Below, one piece after another: positions 7,358-16,398 of a stretch of 64,000 nucleotides of DNA (within the stretch, counting starts at the first letter, position 1; every line of letters begins with the position of its first letter). Below the pieces are notes generated by a model that saw nothing but the letters and a program-made list of their open reading frames with translations, was not told where the DNA came from and searched no databases. A program made the translations under genes and the position numbers. The DNA is taken from the NCBI RefSeq assembly GCF_014217835.1, contig NZ_CP055263.1, positions 1,769,501-1,833,500 of the forward strand, written 5' to 3'. This DNA comes from Metabacillus sp. KUDC1714. GTDB taxonomy: Bacteria > Bacillota > Bacilli > Bacillales > Bacillaceae.

Positions 7358-8566
7358 TTATACTAGCTCTTTTTGTTTCGTTTCCTCACCAAGTAATAGT
7401 ACAGCAAGGGCACCAATTAAAATCGATACTGCAAATATAAAGAAGATTGTATGTATCGGCACCTCTGCTGCAACTAAATATCCAACTGTTAATGGACCTA
7501 AGATTCCTCCCACTCTTCCGAATGAGGCAGCTAAGCCCGAGCCTGTACCACGGACCTCTGTTGGGTAGTGCTCAGGTGTGTACGCGTATAGCGCACCCCA
7601 TGCTCCTAGGTTAAAAAAGGATAAGAAAATACCTGAAGTTAGCAACAATGGGAGTGTCTCTGCATTTCCAAAGAAATAGGCACTGACTGCTGTGCCAACT
7701 AAAAAGGTAATTAGTACAAATTTCCGTCCTGCTCGCTCGATTAAATATGCTGCGATAAAGTAGCCTGGCAATTGTGCAAGTGTCATAATTAATACATATT
7801 CAAAACTTTTAATAAGACTAAAGCCTTTCATGACCATCACACTTGGCAGCCAAAGAAACATTCCATAATAGGAGAAAACAACACAAAACCATAGGATCCA
7901 AAGCATAATCGTTTGCTTGATATAAGGCTTTGCCCATACTTTTGCGATTTTCTTTATAGAAGATTCCTTTTGTTTAGACACATTTATTGCTTGAAAACGT
8001 GGTGAGTCAGGCAGCTTCATACGTAAATATAAAGCATAGAAGGCTGGAAGGGCACTTAATAATAACGCTGCTTGCCAACCGAAGCTAGGAATAACAAAGT
8101 AGGATATAAGTGCAGCAATTAGCCACCCACCTGCCCAAAAGCTTTCCAATAACACCACAACTTTTCCACGTTCATGGGCAGGTACACTTTCTGAAACAAG
8201 TGTAGATGCAACCGGTAGCTCTCCACCTAATCCCATCCCAATGAAGAAGCGCAAAATTAGAAATAGTGCTAAAGAGGTTGTAAATGCTGATAAACCACTT
8301 CCCACTGAGAAAAGAAGGAGGGTGATAATAAACACATGCTTTCTCCCAACTCGATCGGCCATTAAGCCAAATACTAACGCACCGACAGCCATACCAATTG
8401 AATTGACACTACCAATCCAACCCATTTCAGAAGTAGTTAAATTCCACTCTTTTTGCAAAGCAGCAATAATAAATGAAAGAATCCCTACGTCCATTGCATC
8501 AAACATCCAGCCCAAGCCGGCAATACCAAGTAATTTTTTTCTAGATATTTCTTTCGTTGTCTTCAT
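7358..8566 (-). CDS. niaP: MFS transporter, probable niacin importer (NiaP/YceI-like)
   Basis: The 402-residue major facilitator protein has twelve predicted helices. The conserved loop GLMADRVGRKHV follows helix 2, RFFIGMGLGGELPVA lies in helix 4, and LIERAGRKFV is the matching second-half loop. DAMDVGILSFIIAALQKEW at the start and PEHYPTEVRGTGSGLA near the end are typical of the NiaP/YceI group, which imports nicotinate for NAD synthesis. The ATG follows AAAGGTGG. No NAD biosynthesis gene is adjacent and I could not identify a NiaR operator, so the substrate rests on family resemblance alone; an aromatic-acid importer is the main alternative. Confidence 0.75.
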   Translation of the reverse strand: MKTTKEISRKKLLGIAGLGWMFDAMDVGILSFIIAALQKEWNLTTSEMGWIGSVNSIGMAVGALVFGLMADRVGRKHVFIITLLLFSVGSGLSAFTTSLALFLILRFFIGMGLGGELPVASTLVSESVPAHERGKVVVLLESFWAGGWLIAALISYFVIPSFGWQAALLLSALPAFYALYLRMKLPDSPRFQAINVSKQKESSIKKIAKVWAKPYIKQTIMLWILWFCVVFSYYGMFLWLPSVMVMKGFSLIKSFEYVLIMTLAQLPGYFIAAYLIERAGRKFVLITFLVGTAVSAYFFGNAETLPLLLTSGIFLSFFNLGAWGALYAYTPEHYPTEVRGTGSGLAASFGRVGGILGPLTVGYLVAAEVPIHTIFFIFAVSILIGALAVLLLGEETKQKELV

Positions 8567-8882
8567 TCAAACCACCTTTCAAGCTTAAAACAATTATCTA
8601 GTGGGTATTGACATAATAGGTAGTCATACACAACTAAATGATTTCACTTTCTCTATGATAGATTAACACTCCATCTTCACTTATACTGCATACAATTTAT
8701 TTCAGTCAATATTTAATGCTTAACATGCCATATTCTTTTCTCCCTCATTCATTTTTTAGGTTTTTTTCCCTTTATTATCGGGAATAGATATGATATATTA
8801 AATGTAACAAAAAGTTCACAAATTGTCCTTTTTTTTGACACAATTATGAAAACGGTATCAACAATATAAGGAGCTGAATAAT
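8567..8882. other. Divergent intergenic region
   Basis: This gap holds the start regions of the NiaP-like gene (minus) and the 90-residue membrane gene (plus). A TTGACA hexamer at 8835-8840 could be the -35 of the plus-strand gene, but no convincing -10 follows at 16-18 bases. I see no riboswitch, repeat or clear operator. Confidence 0.4.
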
Positions 8883-9155
8883 ATGGATGTATTTTTCGCT
8901 TATTTATTAATTTCTAGTTCTACACCATTGTTTTTATGGAAAGAAAACAGAAAATTAGCCATCTGCCATATCCCAGTTGTATTCGCAATGTGGATCGTAT
9001 TTATTTCATATATGACATTTGATCTTGGTTTAACAGGTCAGATCCTGTTCGGACTATCATATTTAGCGAACGTGGTTATTGCACATATGACTATATTCCA
9101 TTTGTTCGTTGTCCCATTCTTTAAGATGATGTCAAAACCGAAAAGCTTAATTTAA
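8883..9155 (+). CDS. Small hydrophobic membrane protein (90 aa)
   Basis: I do not recognise the family. The protein has three hydrophobic segments (about 3-18, 27-47 and 52-80) and a short basic tail (KMMSKPKSLI), as expected for a small integral membrane protein. AAGGAG lies about eight bases before the ATG and an intrinsic terminator follows, so it is expressed as a single gene. The good ribosome site, the terminator and the conserved-looking composition make it a real gene despite its size. No function can be proposed from sequence or neighbours. Confidence 0.75.
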   Translation: MDVFFAYLLISSSTPLFLWKENRKLAICHIPVVFAMWIVFISYMTFDLGLTGQILFGLSYLANVVIAHMTIFHLFVVPFFKMMSKPKSLI

Positions 9156-9167
9156 AACCAGTGCAAG

Positions 9168-9201
9168 AAAACGAGCCATAAAAATTCGGCTCGTTTTTTT
9201 A
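9168..9201 (+). terminator. Terminator after the 90-aa membrane gene
   Basis: AAACGAGCC and GGCTCGTTT form a nine-base stem followed by a run of T. It may also serve the convergent NERD gene. Confidence 0.85.
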
Positions 9202-9209
9202 TGGATAAA

Positions 9210-10190
9210 TTATTCATTACTTAAATCTTCAAAAGACAAATGGTGCACTCTGTCTTTTGTTGTCCCATTATTAGAAAGTTCCATAGAATGAAGCAGCCTT
9301 GATGAGAGAAAGGGTGAAGAAATTTGCAGGAATTCTCTTACCTTATGGTTGGTTATTTCTGCACCAAAAAGGAGATAGAAATCCTTTAGCGCAGAAAGAT
9401 GTGCAGCTTTTTCTTTATGCTTACAATGACCACAAAACCAGGTCCCATGGATTCTTAACATAGAAAGATGATGACATAAAGGACAAAATATACCTTTAAG
9501 AATCTCATCAAACTGAATTTCAAATTGATCTAAAATTGATTGATCTAAAGGTTTATGTTCCTTTTGTAACATTCTAATCGTCTTTTTCATTTCTTTCTCT
9601 GAAAGCATTTTATTAGGAAAATCCTTCTTTAACTGATTAATTTTTGTCGGGAGAAAATGATGGTGGATAACCTTTTGATTCAGATCGTGGTTTTCTGGGG
9701 AGGTACGAATAAGTGTATTCGAGTTGCTAATAACAATTAAAGATAAAATGGGGACTTTTGAACATTTGTTTTTTGTTAGCCACTTTTTAAGTTGTAACTC
9801 TTGACGACTTGTTTGAATGAGCGGATCTTTTAGAACAGTTTCTTTGCCATCATGTGTACGGATTAACTGGTGAAATTCTTGGTCAAAATAGATGGTACCT
9901 GCAATATTCTTTACTTCCAAAAGGATAATGAAATTAGGACATATCAATAATGTATCTAGTTGAAAATAGTGGGTTGAATCATGTAAGCGGAGATCGTGCA
10001 GAATGTAGTAATCTTTTTCCGGGAGAAAGCTTAATGGATAATCAATAGCCTTTTCTCCTTTATAGCCTGCAAGCCTTTTTGATAGATTTTCTTTGATGAG
10101 GAGAAACTTCGGATGGGTAGGTGGAAGGCGACGTAACAATGCTTGCAATTTTAGAATTGATAGGGGAATCGTACGTATTTTACTAATCAT
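9210..10190 (-). CDS. NERD-domain protein with C-terminal zinc ribbon
   Basis: The 326-residue protein carries a nuclease-related domain at about 40-150: AGYKGEKAIDYPL, then FQLDTLLICPNFIILLEVKN, which holds the acidic and E-x-K residues of the NERD fold. The C-terminal part has a zinc ribbon formed by CPLC near 235 and CGHC about 17 residues later. NERD proteins are predicted to act on nucleic acids, and the E-V-K core resembles restriction-type nucleases, but few have been tested. No signal peptide is visible. The gene stands alone, converging on the small membrane gene, so context gives no hint. Domain call good, activity unproven. Confidence 0.82.
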   Translation of the reverse strand: MISKIRTIPLSILKLQALLRRLPPTHPKFLLIKENLSKRLAGYKGEKAIDYPLSFLPEKDYYILHDLRLHDSTHYFQLDTLLICPNFIILLEVKNIAGTIYFDQEFHQLIRTHDGKETVLKDPLIQTSRQELQLKKWLTKNKCSKVPILSLIVISNSNTLIRTSPENHDLNQKVIHHHFLPTKINQLKKDFPNKMLSEKEMKKTIRMLQKEHKPLDQSILDQFEIQFDEILKGIFCPLCHHLSMLRIHGTWFCGHCKHKEKAAHLSALKDFYLLFGAEITNHKVREFLQISSPFLSSRLLHSMELSNNGTTKDRVHHLSFEDLSNE

Positions 10191-10240
10191 TTGATCACTC
10201 CAATCTCATTTTCCAACTTTATTCGCTATTTTCCACTGGA

Positions 10241-10387
10241 ATCCTGCAAAAAAGGATAAGAATTTTTGTGGTCGAGAATGGTATTTTGCAATTTCCGAAA
10301 ACAATCTTGCAACAATTGACCATAATTTTGCAACTCTACAGAGGGATTTTGCAAATTTGCACTATAATTTTGCAACTTCGTCAATTA
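10241..10387. repeat. 21-bp-period repeat array B (ATTTTGCAA)
   Basis: The core ATTTTGCAA (once ATCTTGCAA) starts at 10283, 10304, 10325, 10346 and 10367, exactly 21 bases apart. A diverged unit ATCCTGCAA at 10241 is in phase two periods earlier, with a very weak unit at 10262. The other twelve bases of each unit differ. The array lies upstream of the NERD gene and downstream of the topB operon. Confidence 0.75.
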
Positions 10388-10477
10388 TTCTATCATTCGA
10401 CAAACTTCGAACTGAATCGCACGATGGCGATGCACGTTACCGAGCCAATCCGAAGCCTGCTCCCATCTTTCCACGCA

Positions 10478-10504
10478 AAAAAACGCCGCATTCGCACGGC
10501 GTTA
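10478..10504 (-). terminator. Terminator of the topB operon
   Basis: AACGCCG and CGGCGTT form the stem around TGCGAATG on the minus strand, followed by TTTTTTGCG. The stop codon of the SRPBCC gene lies inside the stem. Confidence 0.85.
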
Positions 10505-10966
10505 TTTCTCTCTTACTTTCTCTTCAGCAATCGTCTTTATATAGCGATTTCTTGTTATTAGAAATTCCTTCATATACCGCTCTAAAAACATCTGGTCTAC
10601 CATCTTGCCGATCACACCAAATGGAGAAGTATAATCAAAGGTGTCGATCATAAGTGTTCCATTCGCTTTTTCAACAAACTCATGAACATGGTAAAAGCGT
10701 TTGAATGCCCCTTTTTCCATTTCATCTACGAAGCGGTATGGAAAATCGTATTCAGTGATTCGGACTGTTAGCTTTTGTTTCATTCCAAAATGGATGGCTT
10801 CCCAGGTTACCGTCTCGTTTAACCCAATCAATCCACTTGTCACACCAGTGATTGCTCGTTCATCTGTGTGACTTGTCGATTGAGTATGTATATCAATATC
10901 TCGTGCAACATCAAAACAAATGTCACGCGGTGCATAAATAAACATATCGGTTTTTATTATTGGCAC
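10502..10966 (-). CDS. SRPBCC-family (START-like) protein
   Basis: The 154-residue protein has the helix-grip pattern of SRPBCC proteins: an opening strand and helix MFIYAPRDICFDVARDIDIH, a beta sheet with LIGLNETVTWEAIHFGMKQK and RFVDEMEKGAFKRFYHVHEF, and a long closing helix from about 125 to 152. This fold makes a deep pocket for hydrophobic ligands. Close Bacillus relatives are often labelled cell-division proteins without direct proof. It is the last gene of an operon with topB and a VOC protein, 16 bases after the latter. The ligand and role are unknown. Confidence 0.75.
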   Translation of the reverse strand: MPIIKTDMFIYAPRDICFDVARDIDIHTQSTSHTDERAITGVTSGLIGLNETVTWEAIHFGMKQKLTVRITEYDFPYRFVDEMEKGAFKRFYHVHEFVEKANGTLMIDTFDYTSPFGVIGKMVDQMFLERYMKEFLITRNRYIKTIAEEKVREK

Positions 10967-10982
10967 TTTCTATCTTCCTATC

Positions 10983-11378
10983 TTAATAGCTTTTTACCTG
11001 AAGTAAGTCATATCGATTACCGTATAGGTCCTCAAACACAACTTCAATTCCCCAAGGCATATCCTTTGGCTCACCTAAGAAGGTGACACCCTTTTCCTTC
11101 ATATTCTGATAATCGCGGATACAATCATCTGTTTCAATGACAAGAAAAACATGCCCAGCAGCTTGAGAGCCAACACGTTCTTTCTTATCATCGGTATCAG
11201 CCTCAACAAATACGATGGCTGTTTCGTGTTGCTTAGCGGGAGCAACAGTTACCCAACGCATACCTTCACCAAACGAATTATCTGAAATTAACGTAAAATC
11301 TAATGTATTTGTATAATAATCAATCGCCTCATCATAATCCTTTACAAGAATCGTGATATGCCCAATTTTACGTGTCAT
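10983..11378 (-). CDS. VOC-family (glyoxalase/bleomycin-resistance fold) protein
   Basis: The 131-residue protein contains the paired beta-alpha-beta-beta-beta modules of the VOC superfamily: IGHITILVKDYDEAIDYYTN opens the first and GHVFLVIETDDCIRDYQNM the second. DLYGNRYDLLQ is the usual closing strand. Candidate metal ligands are His8 and the Glu in IEVVFEDLYGN. VOC proteins include lyases, dioxygenases and drug-binding proteins, so the fold does not fix the reaction. The gene sits between topB and the SRPBCC gene with 16-17 base gaps, in one operon. Confidence 0.82.
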   Translation of the reverse strand: MTRKIGHITILVKDYDEAIDYYTNTLDFTLISDNSFGEGMRWVTVAPAKQHETAIVFVEADTDDKKERVGSQAAGHVFLVIETDDCIRDYQNMKEKGVTFLGEPKDMPWGIEVVFEDLYGNRYDLLQVKSY

Positions 11379-11395
11379 GACCTACATCCTTTACG

Positions 11396-13573
11396 CTATT
11401 TTTTTAAATTAAGCTTCGCAAGAGCATCAGCTAGTGCTGAATTTGTAAAGTCATCATCCTGCTTTTTCATATACTTCGCAACATCACTTTTCGAAACCTT
11501 ACTATTTTGATTCTTTTTTCGTCTTTCTTGGAAGGTAGACATTTTCTCGCGATGCCCACAACGGCACACGAAAATTTGGCCTTCTCCCTCACCTCTAAGT
11601 TCAAGCTTTTTATGACAATTCGGACAACGTGCATTGGTTACTTTTGAAACACCTTTGCGATAGCCGCACTCACGATCTTGACATACAAGCATTTTTCCCT
11701 TTTTACCGTTCACTTCTAGGAGAAGCTTACTACATTCAGGACATTTACTTCCTGTGATATTATCGTGTTTATAGGTTTGCTTGCTATTTTTTATTTCATT
11801 TACAACTTCTTTTGCATAATGCTTCATTTCATTTAAAAAGGCTTGCTTCGATAGAGTGCCTTTTGAGATTTTTGTTAGCTTTTGCTCCCAGTCTGCTGTT
11901 AATACTGGTGATTTCAAGTCTTCAGGTACAAGTTTTAATAGCTGTTTCCCCTTTGAAGTAATGAAGATTTCCTTACCCTTTTTTTCAATTAGGAAGCTGC
12001 TATAAAGCTTTTCAATAATATCCGCTCTTGTTGCAACTGTTCCAAGTCCACCAGTTTCTCCAATTGTTTTAATTAAATCCTTGCTCTCTCCAGCCATATA
12101 CTTTGTTGGATTTTCCATCGCCGAAAGGAGTGCAGCCTCATTAAACCGTGATGGAGGCTTTGTTTCACCAGTGGTTTTTGTTAATGAAACAATTGACAGC
12201 AGGTCCCCTTTTGATAATGCAGGTAGCTTTTGTTCATCTTCATTGTCCTCATCTGTGTAATCACTATAGACTTCCTTCCAGCCTTGTGTGAGAATTCTCT
12301 TTCCCTTTGCAGTAAACTGCTCATCACCAATTTTAGTTGTAACAACAGTCTGCTCAAATTGGTAGGCAGGTAAAAGCACTGCTAAAAAACGCTTTACGAC
12401 TAAGTCATAAATTTTGCGCTCTTTATCACTTAAAGCACTCAGTGGCACAGATTCTTCAGTTGGAATAATCGCATGATGATCTGATACCTTCCCGTCATCA
12501 ACAAATGACTTATTTGCTTTTATAGGTTGCTTCGTAATTTTAGCAATAACCTGTGCATACGGTTTTATTCGACATGCCTCTAAGCGATCCTTGATTGTTT
12601 CAACAATATCACTCGTGATATATCGAGAGTCAGTTCTCGGGTATGTTAACACCTTATGCTGTTCATACAATTTTTGCATGATGGAAAGCGTCTCTTTTGC
12701 CGAGTAGCCGTAACGTTTATTTGCATCACGTTGTAGCTCTGTTAAGTCATAGAGTGCCGGTGAGTAGGTCTTTTTAGGCGTTGTTTTTACATCAACAACT
12801 GTTGCTGACTTACCTTTTAGCTTCCCTAGCTTTTCATCGATTTGTTGCTCAGTGAAGGTTCTCGTATCATTTGTTTTAGCGTCTTGCCACGTAAGCGTTA
12901 ATCGGTTATTAGTGATAGCCTTCATTCCATAATATTTTTTCGGCTTGAAGCCTCTTATTTCCTCTTCACGCAGAGCGATCATGGCAAGTGTAGGTGTTTG
13001 GACACGTCCAGATGAAAGCTGAGCATTGTACTTAGTTGTTAAGGCTCTTGTTGCATTTAAGCCAACAATCCAGTCTGCTTCTGCTCTTGCGACAGCTGAT
13101 GCATACAAATTTTCATATTCTTTCCCAGCTTTTAATTTTCGAAAGCCCTCTTTAATTGCTTTATCGGTAACAGATGAGATCCATAAACGTTTTATTGGTT
13201 TATTCACTCGTGCTTTTTCAATAATCCAACGGGCAACAAGCTCTCCTTCACGACCTGCATCAGTGGCAATAACAATATCACGTACATCTTTTCGTAAAAG
13301 CTGTGTCTTAACTGATTGAAATTGCTTGCCTGTTTTTTTTATCACCACTAGCTTTAGCGGTGCTGGTAGCATCGGCAAATCTTCTAACCGCCATGATTTA
13401 TAGTTATCGCCATAGCTTTCCGGATCAGCTAATGTGACAAGATGGCCGAGTGCCCATGTGACAATATACTGATCTCCCTCCAGAAAACCATTTCCTTTTT
13501 TATGACAATTTAACACTCTAGCTAAATCTCTTCCTACTGAAGGCTTTTCTGCTAGAACGACTGTTTTACTCAT
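11396..13573 (-). CDS. topB: DNA topoisomerase III
   Basis: The 725-residue type IA topoisomerase matches the usual length of Bacillus TopB. The N-terminal TOPRIM domain has AEKPSVGRDLA near residue 8 and the metal-binding ATDAGREGE near 103. SSGRVQTPTLAM lies near 188 and the active-site tyrosine is Tyr311 in LTYPRTDSRY. Two zinc ribbons close the protein: CPEC with CQDREC at about 610-640, and CPNC with CRCG about 20 residues on. It cuts one strand to decatenate DNA and resolve recombination intermediates. It is the first gene of an operon with VOC and SRPBCC genes, divergent from the ABC-F gene. Confidence 0.95.
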   Translation of the reverse strand: MSKTVVLAEKPSVGRDLARVLNCHKKGNGFLEGDQYIVTWALGHLVTLADPESYGDNYKSWRLEDLPMLPAPLKLVVIKKTGKQFQSVKTQLLRKDVRDIVIATDAGREGELVARWIIEKARVNKPIKRLWISSVTDKAIKEGFRKLKAGKEYENLYASAVARAEADWIVGLNATRALTTKYNAQLSSGRVQTPTLAMIALREEEIRGFKPKKYYGMKAITNNRLTLTWQDAKTNDTRTFTEQQIDEKLGKLKGKSATVVDVKTTPKKTYSPALYDLTELQRDANKRYGYSAKETLSIMQKLYEQHKVLTYPRTDSRYITSDIVETIKDRLEACRIKPYAQVIAKITKQPIKANKSFVDDGKVSDHHAIIPTEESVPLSALSDKERKIYDLVVKRFLAVLLPAYQFEQTVVTTKIGDEQFTAKGKRILTQGWKEVYSDYTDEDNEDEQKLPALSKGDLLSIVSLTKTTGETKPPSRFNEAALLSAMENPTKYMAGESKDLIKTIGETGGLGTVATRADIIEKLYSSFLIEKKGKEIFITSKGKQLLKLVPEDLKSPVLTADWEQKLTKISKGTLSKQAFLNEMKHYAKEVVNEIKNSKQTYKHDNITGSKCPECSKLLLEVNGKKGKMLVCQDRECGYRKGVSKVTNARCPNCHKKLELRGEGEGQIFVCRCGHREKMSTFQERRKKNQNSKVSKSDVAKYMKKQDDDFTNSALADALAKLNLKK

Positions 13574-13778
13574 ATAAACATCCTTTCAAAACCTATTTCC
13601 TTCTTCTATTATATGTGTAATTGTATTGGAAATCTAATTAGATTGATTGAATACGACATAAGATCTCACTTTTTAGTAAGAATACTATCCATTGTTTCAT
13701 TCGTTTACCAGTAGCATATTAAATAAGAAAATAGTAGAATGAGCAAAGATACTGTTACTCTTGGAGGGTTAAAAAGAA

Positions 13779-15326
13779 ATGAGTTTACTTTCGATCGATA
13801 ATCTCAGTCACAGTTTTGGTGACCGTACGTTATTTAAGGATGTATCGCTTCGCCTATTAGCAGGTGAACGAGTAGGTCTTGTTGGAGCTAATGGAGTAGG
13901 GAAATCTACTTTAATGAATATTATTACAGGGCAGCTAATTCACGACACTGGTCGTGTAGAATGGACTCCTGGAGTTCGTTATGGCTATCTTGATCAGCAC
14001 ACAGTTTTAACAAAAGGAAAAACAATTCGTGATATTTTAAACGATGCATTTCTTCCGCTTTTTGAGCAGGAGAAAGAATTAAATATTGTTACAGACAAAA
14101 TGGCAACAGCTACACCTGAAGAGCTAGAGGAATTATTAGAGAAAATGGCTGAAATTCAGGATCGTTTAGATGCTGGTGGCTTTTATTTATTAGATATGAA
14201 GGTTGAAGAAACAGCTAGGGGTTTAGGACTTGATGCAATTGGTCTTGACCGTGATGTATCTGCATTAAGTGGTGGTCAACGTACGAAGGTATTACTTGCC
14301 AAGCTTTTACTTGAGCAGCCTGATGTCTTATTACTTGATGAGCCGACAAACTACTTAGACGTTGAACATATCCGTTGGCTAAGCACTTATTTAAGAGATT
14401 ACCCACATGCCTTTCTATTAATCTCTCATGATACTGAATTTATGAACGGTGTCTCCAATGTGATCTTTCAATTAGAGTTTGCTAAGCTAACACGTTATAC
14501 TGCTACGTATGAAAAGTTCCTTGAGCTTGCAGAAATTAATAAAAATCAACATCTTCATGCTTATGAAAAACAAAAGGAATTCATTAAAAAGCAAGAAGAC
14601 TTTATTGCTAAAAATAAAGCACGCTATTCAACAACAGGTCGTGCAAAAAGCCGTCAGAAACAATTAGATCGAATTGAACGGATTGATCGTCCTGAAACAG
14701 CAATTAAACCAACTTTTGAATTTAAGGAATCTAGAGGTAGTAGTCGCTATGTATTTGAAGCAAAGGATCTTGAAATTGGCTATGATACACCATTATTACC
14801 AAAGCTTTCGATGACAATTGAACGTGGCGAAAAAATTGCGATTGTTGGCTGTAACGGAATTGGAAAGTCGACTTTACTTAAAACAATTCTCGGAAAAATC
14901 GAGCCATTAGGCGGAACGACTAATCGTGGAGACTTCCTGTTCCCATCTTATTTTGAGCAAGAGGTAAAAGCAGATTCCATCACACCGATTGATGATGTTT
15001 GGAACGCATTCCCACATTTAGATCAGCATCAAGTTAGAGCTCTTTTAGCACGCTGTGGACTGAAAAATGAACATATTTCACGTCCATTAACTCAGTTAAG
15101 TGGTGGAGAACAAGCAAAAGTTCGTCTCTGCAAACTGCAAATGAATGAAAGCAACTGGCTGTTATTTGACGAACCAACAAACCACCTTGATGTCACAGCA
15201 AAAGAAGAATTAAAACGTGCCATTAAAGCATATAAAGGCACAGTTGTCCTTGTATGCCATGAACCTGATTTTTATGAGGATTGGGTAACAAAGGTATGGG
15301 ATATTGAGGATTGGGCGGCTAATTAA
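13779..15326 (+). CDS. yfmM: ABC-F family ATPase, YfmM-like
   Basis: The 515-residue protein has two ATP-binding cassettes and no membrane segment. Walker A motifs are GANGVGKST at 36-44 and GCNGIGKST near 358. Signatures are LSGGQRT near 163 and LSGGEQA near 440, each followed by DEPTN. The linker (about 240-305) contains KNKARYSTTGRAKSRQKQLD, the ABC-F interdomain arm that reaches into the ribosome. The sequence follows B. subtilis YfmM closely, including RGLGLDAIGLDRDVSALSGG and the C-terminal CHEPDFYEDWV. ABC-F proteins act on stalled ribosomes or give resistance to ribosome-targeting drugs; which applies here is not visible. A GGAGGG ribosome site precedes the ATG. Confidence 0.9.
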   Translation: MSLLSIDNLSHSFGDRTLFKDVSLRLLAGERVGLVGANGVGKSTLMNIITGQLIHDTGRVEWTPGVRYGYLDQHTVLTKGKTIRDILNDAFLPLFEQEKELNIVTDKMATATPEELEELLEKMAEIQDRLDAGGFYLLDMKVEETARGLGLDAIGLDRDVSALSGGQRTKVLLAKLLLEQPDVLLLDEPTNYLDVEHIRWLSTYLRDYPHAFLLISHDTEFMNGVSNVIFQLEFAKLTRYTATYEKFLELAEINKNQHLHAYEKQKEFIKKQEDFIAKNKARYSTTGRAKSRQKQLDRIERIDRPETAIKPTFEFKESRGSSRYVFEAKDLEIGYDTPLLPKLSMTIERGEKIAIVGCNGIGKSTLLKTILGKIEPLGGTTNRGDFLFPSYFEQEVKADSITPIDDVWNAFPHLDQHQVRALLARCGLKNEHISRPLTQLSGGEQAKVRLCKLQMNESNWLLFDEPTNHLDVTAKEELKRAIKAYKGTVVLVCHEPDFYEDWVTKVWDIEDWAAN

Positions 15327-15463
15327 AAGCGGAAGCGCCTTGATCAGCCTTGGGCAAATAAGACGCTCATGAATAGAAGGTGTTCTTTACCTTCAATTCA
15401 TGAGTGGCTTATGACCTCGAGGGGCTAGGTGCTGAAGCTAGATACGAAAACTAGGTCAAAAAG
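15324..15463 (+). repeat. Dispersed palindromic repeat family A, copy 2
   Basis: A full copy between the convergent yfmM and rsbRD genes. It starts at the yfmM stop with AAGCGGAAGCGCCTTGATCAG. An internal hairpin follows (CTCATGAAT / ATTCATGAG around GAAGGTG and CACCTTC-like arms). It ends with GGGGCTAGGTGCTGAAGCT. Confidence 0.8.
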
Positions 15464-15495
15464 ATATTATTTAAAATAATTATTATTTTCTAGTG

Positions 15496-16332
15496 TTACG
15501 TATTTATCTGCTCTAACGCATTGGCTAGTGAGGCAGTCGTTCTTACTTCATCGAAATCAAGGCCTAACTGGATAGCCGTTTGGGCAATTTCTGGTCTTAT
15601 TCCAGATAATGTTGATTTTACACCTAACAGCTTTAGTGTTTTAATTAGATTAAAAATTTCATGGGCAACCATTGTATCAATAATCGCGACACCTGATAAA
15701 TCAATACATAGATGCTCAATTTTAAGTTCAGCACATTGGATTAATGTATTTTCTAAAATTAATTTAGCTCGTGCTGTATCAATATCCCCAATTAAAGGAA
15801 GTAAGGCCGTTTTATTTTGCAAGCGAATAACAGGTGAACTCAATTCGTTAATCATTTGTTTTTGTGCTTCTAGTTGTTTCATCGTGTTTCTATGAGCCTC
15901 ATCAATATAAATATAAATGGATAGATTAAAAACTTTTCTAATGATGTCAAGCCAAGAGAATAATTGATCAACACTGACTTTTTCTATATTTTGTTTATAG
16001 AAATTATTAATATAATTGGTATATACATCTTGGGTTCTCATAAATTCTCTCACAACATAATGATCAGGTGTGTTTAAGTGTTTTTGATCACTTGCAAGCT
16101 CTTTAGACCACTTCTCAAACTCACTAAAAAACTGACTTTCTTCCTCAATAAAAAGTTTGTGTAAATGAAGATAATAATCTTGGTTCTGTTCCTTTAAAGT
16201 ATTGATAATCTTAGGATCTTTTGTAGAATAGATCGAGCTAGCATCTTGATCTTCAACCATACTATACCAATCCTCAGTCATTTGCTGGGAATTCTCCATT
16301 AAAAAATGATATAACTCTTGATTTCTATGCAT
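15496..16332 (-). CDS. rsbRD: RsbR-type stressosome protein (RsbRD/YqhA-like)
   Basis: The 278-residue protein has a variable, helical N-terminal half of the non-haem-globin type and a C-terminal STAS domain from about 165. STAS features include PLIGDIDTARAK and IDLSGVAIIDTMVAHE; the threonines in these two motifs correspond to the sites that the kinase RsbT phosphorylates in B. subtilis RsbR. Such proteins co-assemble with RsbS into stressosomes that control SigB. The length equals that of YqhA (RsbRD). GGGGTGAG precedes the ATG. It lies 66 bases after liaR on the same strand, but no shared regulation is proven. Confidence 0.85.
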   Translation of the reverse strand: MHRNQELYHFLMENSQQMTEDWYSMVEDQDASSIYSTKDPKIINTLKEQNQDYYLHLHKLFIEEESQFFSEFEKWSKELASDQKHLNTPDHYVVREFMRTQDVYTNYINNFYKQNIEKVSVDQLFSWLDIIRKVFNLSIYIYIDEAHRNTMKQLEAQKQMINELSSPVIRLQNKTALLPLIGDIDTARAKLILENTLIQCAELKIEHLCIDLSGVAIIDTMVAHEIFNLIKTLKLLGVKSTLSGIRPEIAQTAIQLGLDFDEVRTTASLANALEQINT

Positions 16333-16398
16333 GTTTGTCTCACCCCAAATATAAGATATAGCCTTTTGATATATGTAACAGATTTTAAGTACTTACTT

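Noticed and set aside
10268..10653. Two overlapping plus-strand frames across array B, one with a seven-residue repeat ILQxxxx
   Set aside because: The heptad is just the 21-bp DNA period read in frame. There is no ribosome site, and the frames run over the terminator and into the SRPBCC gene on the other strand.
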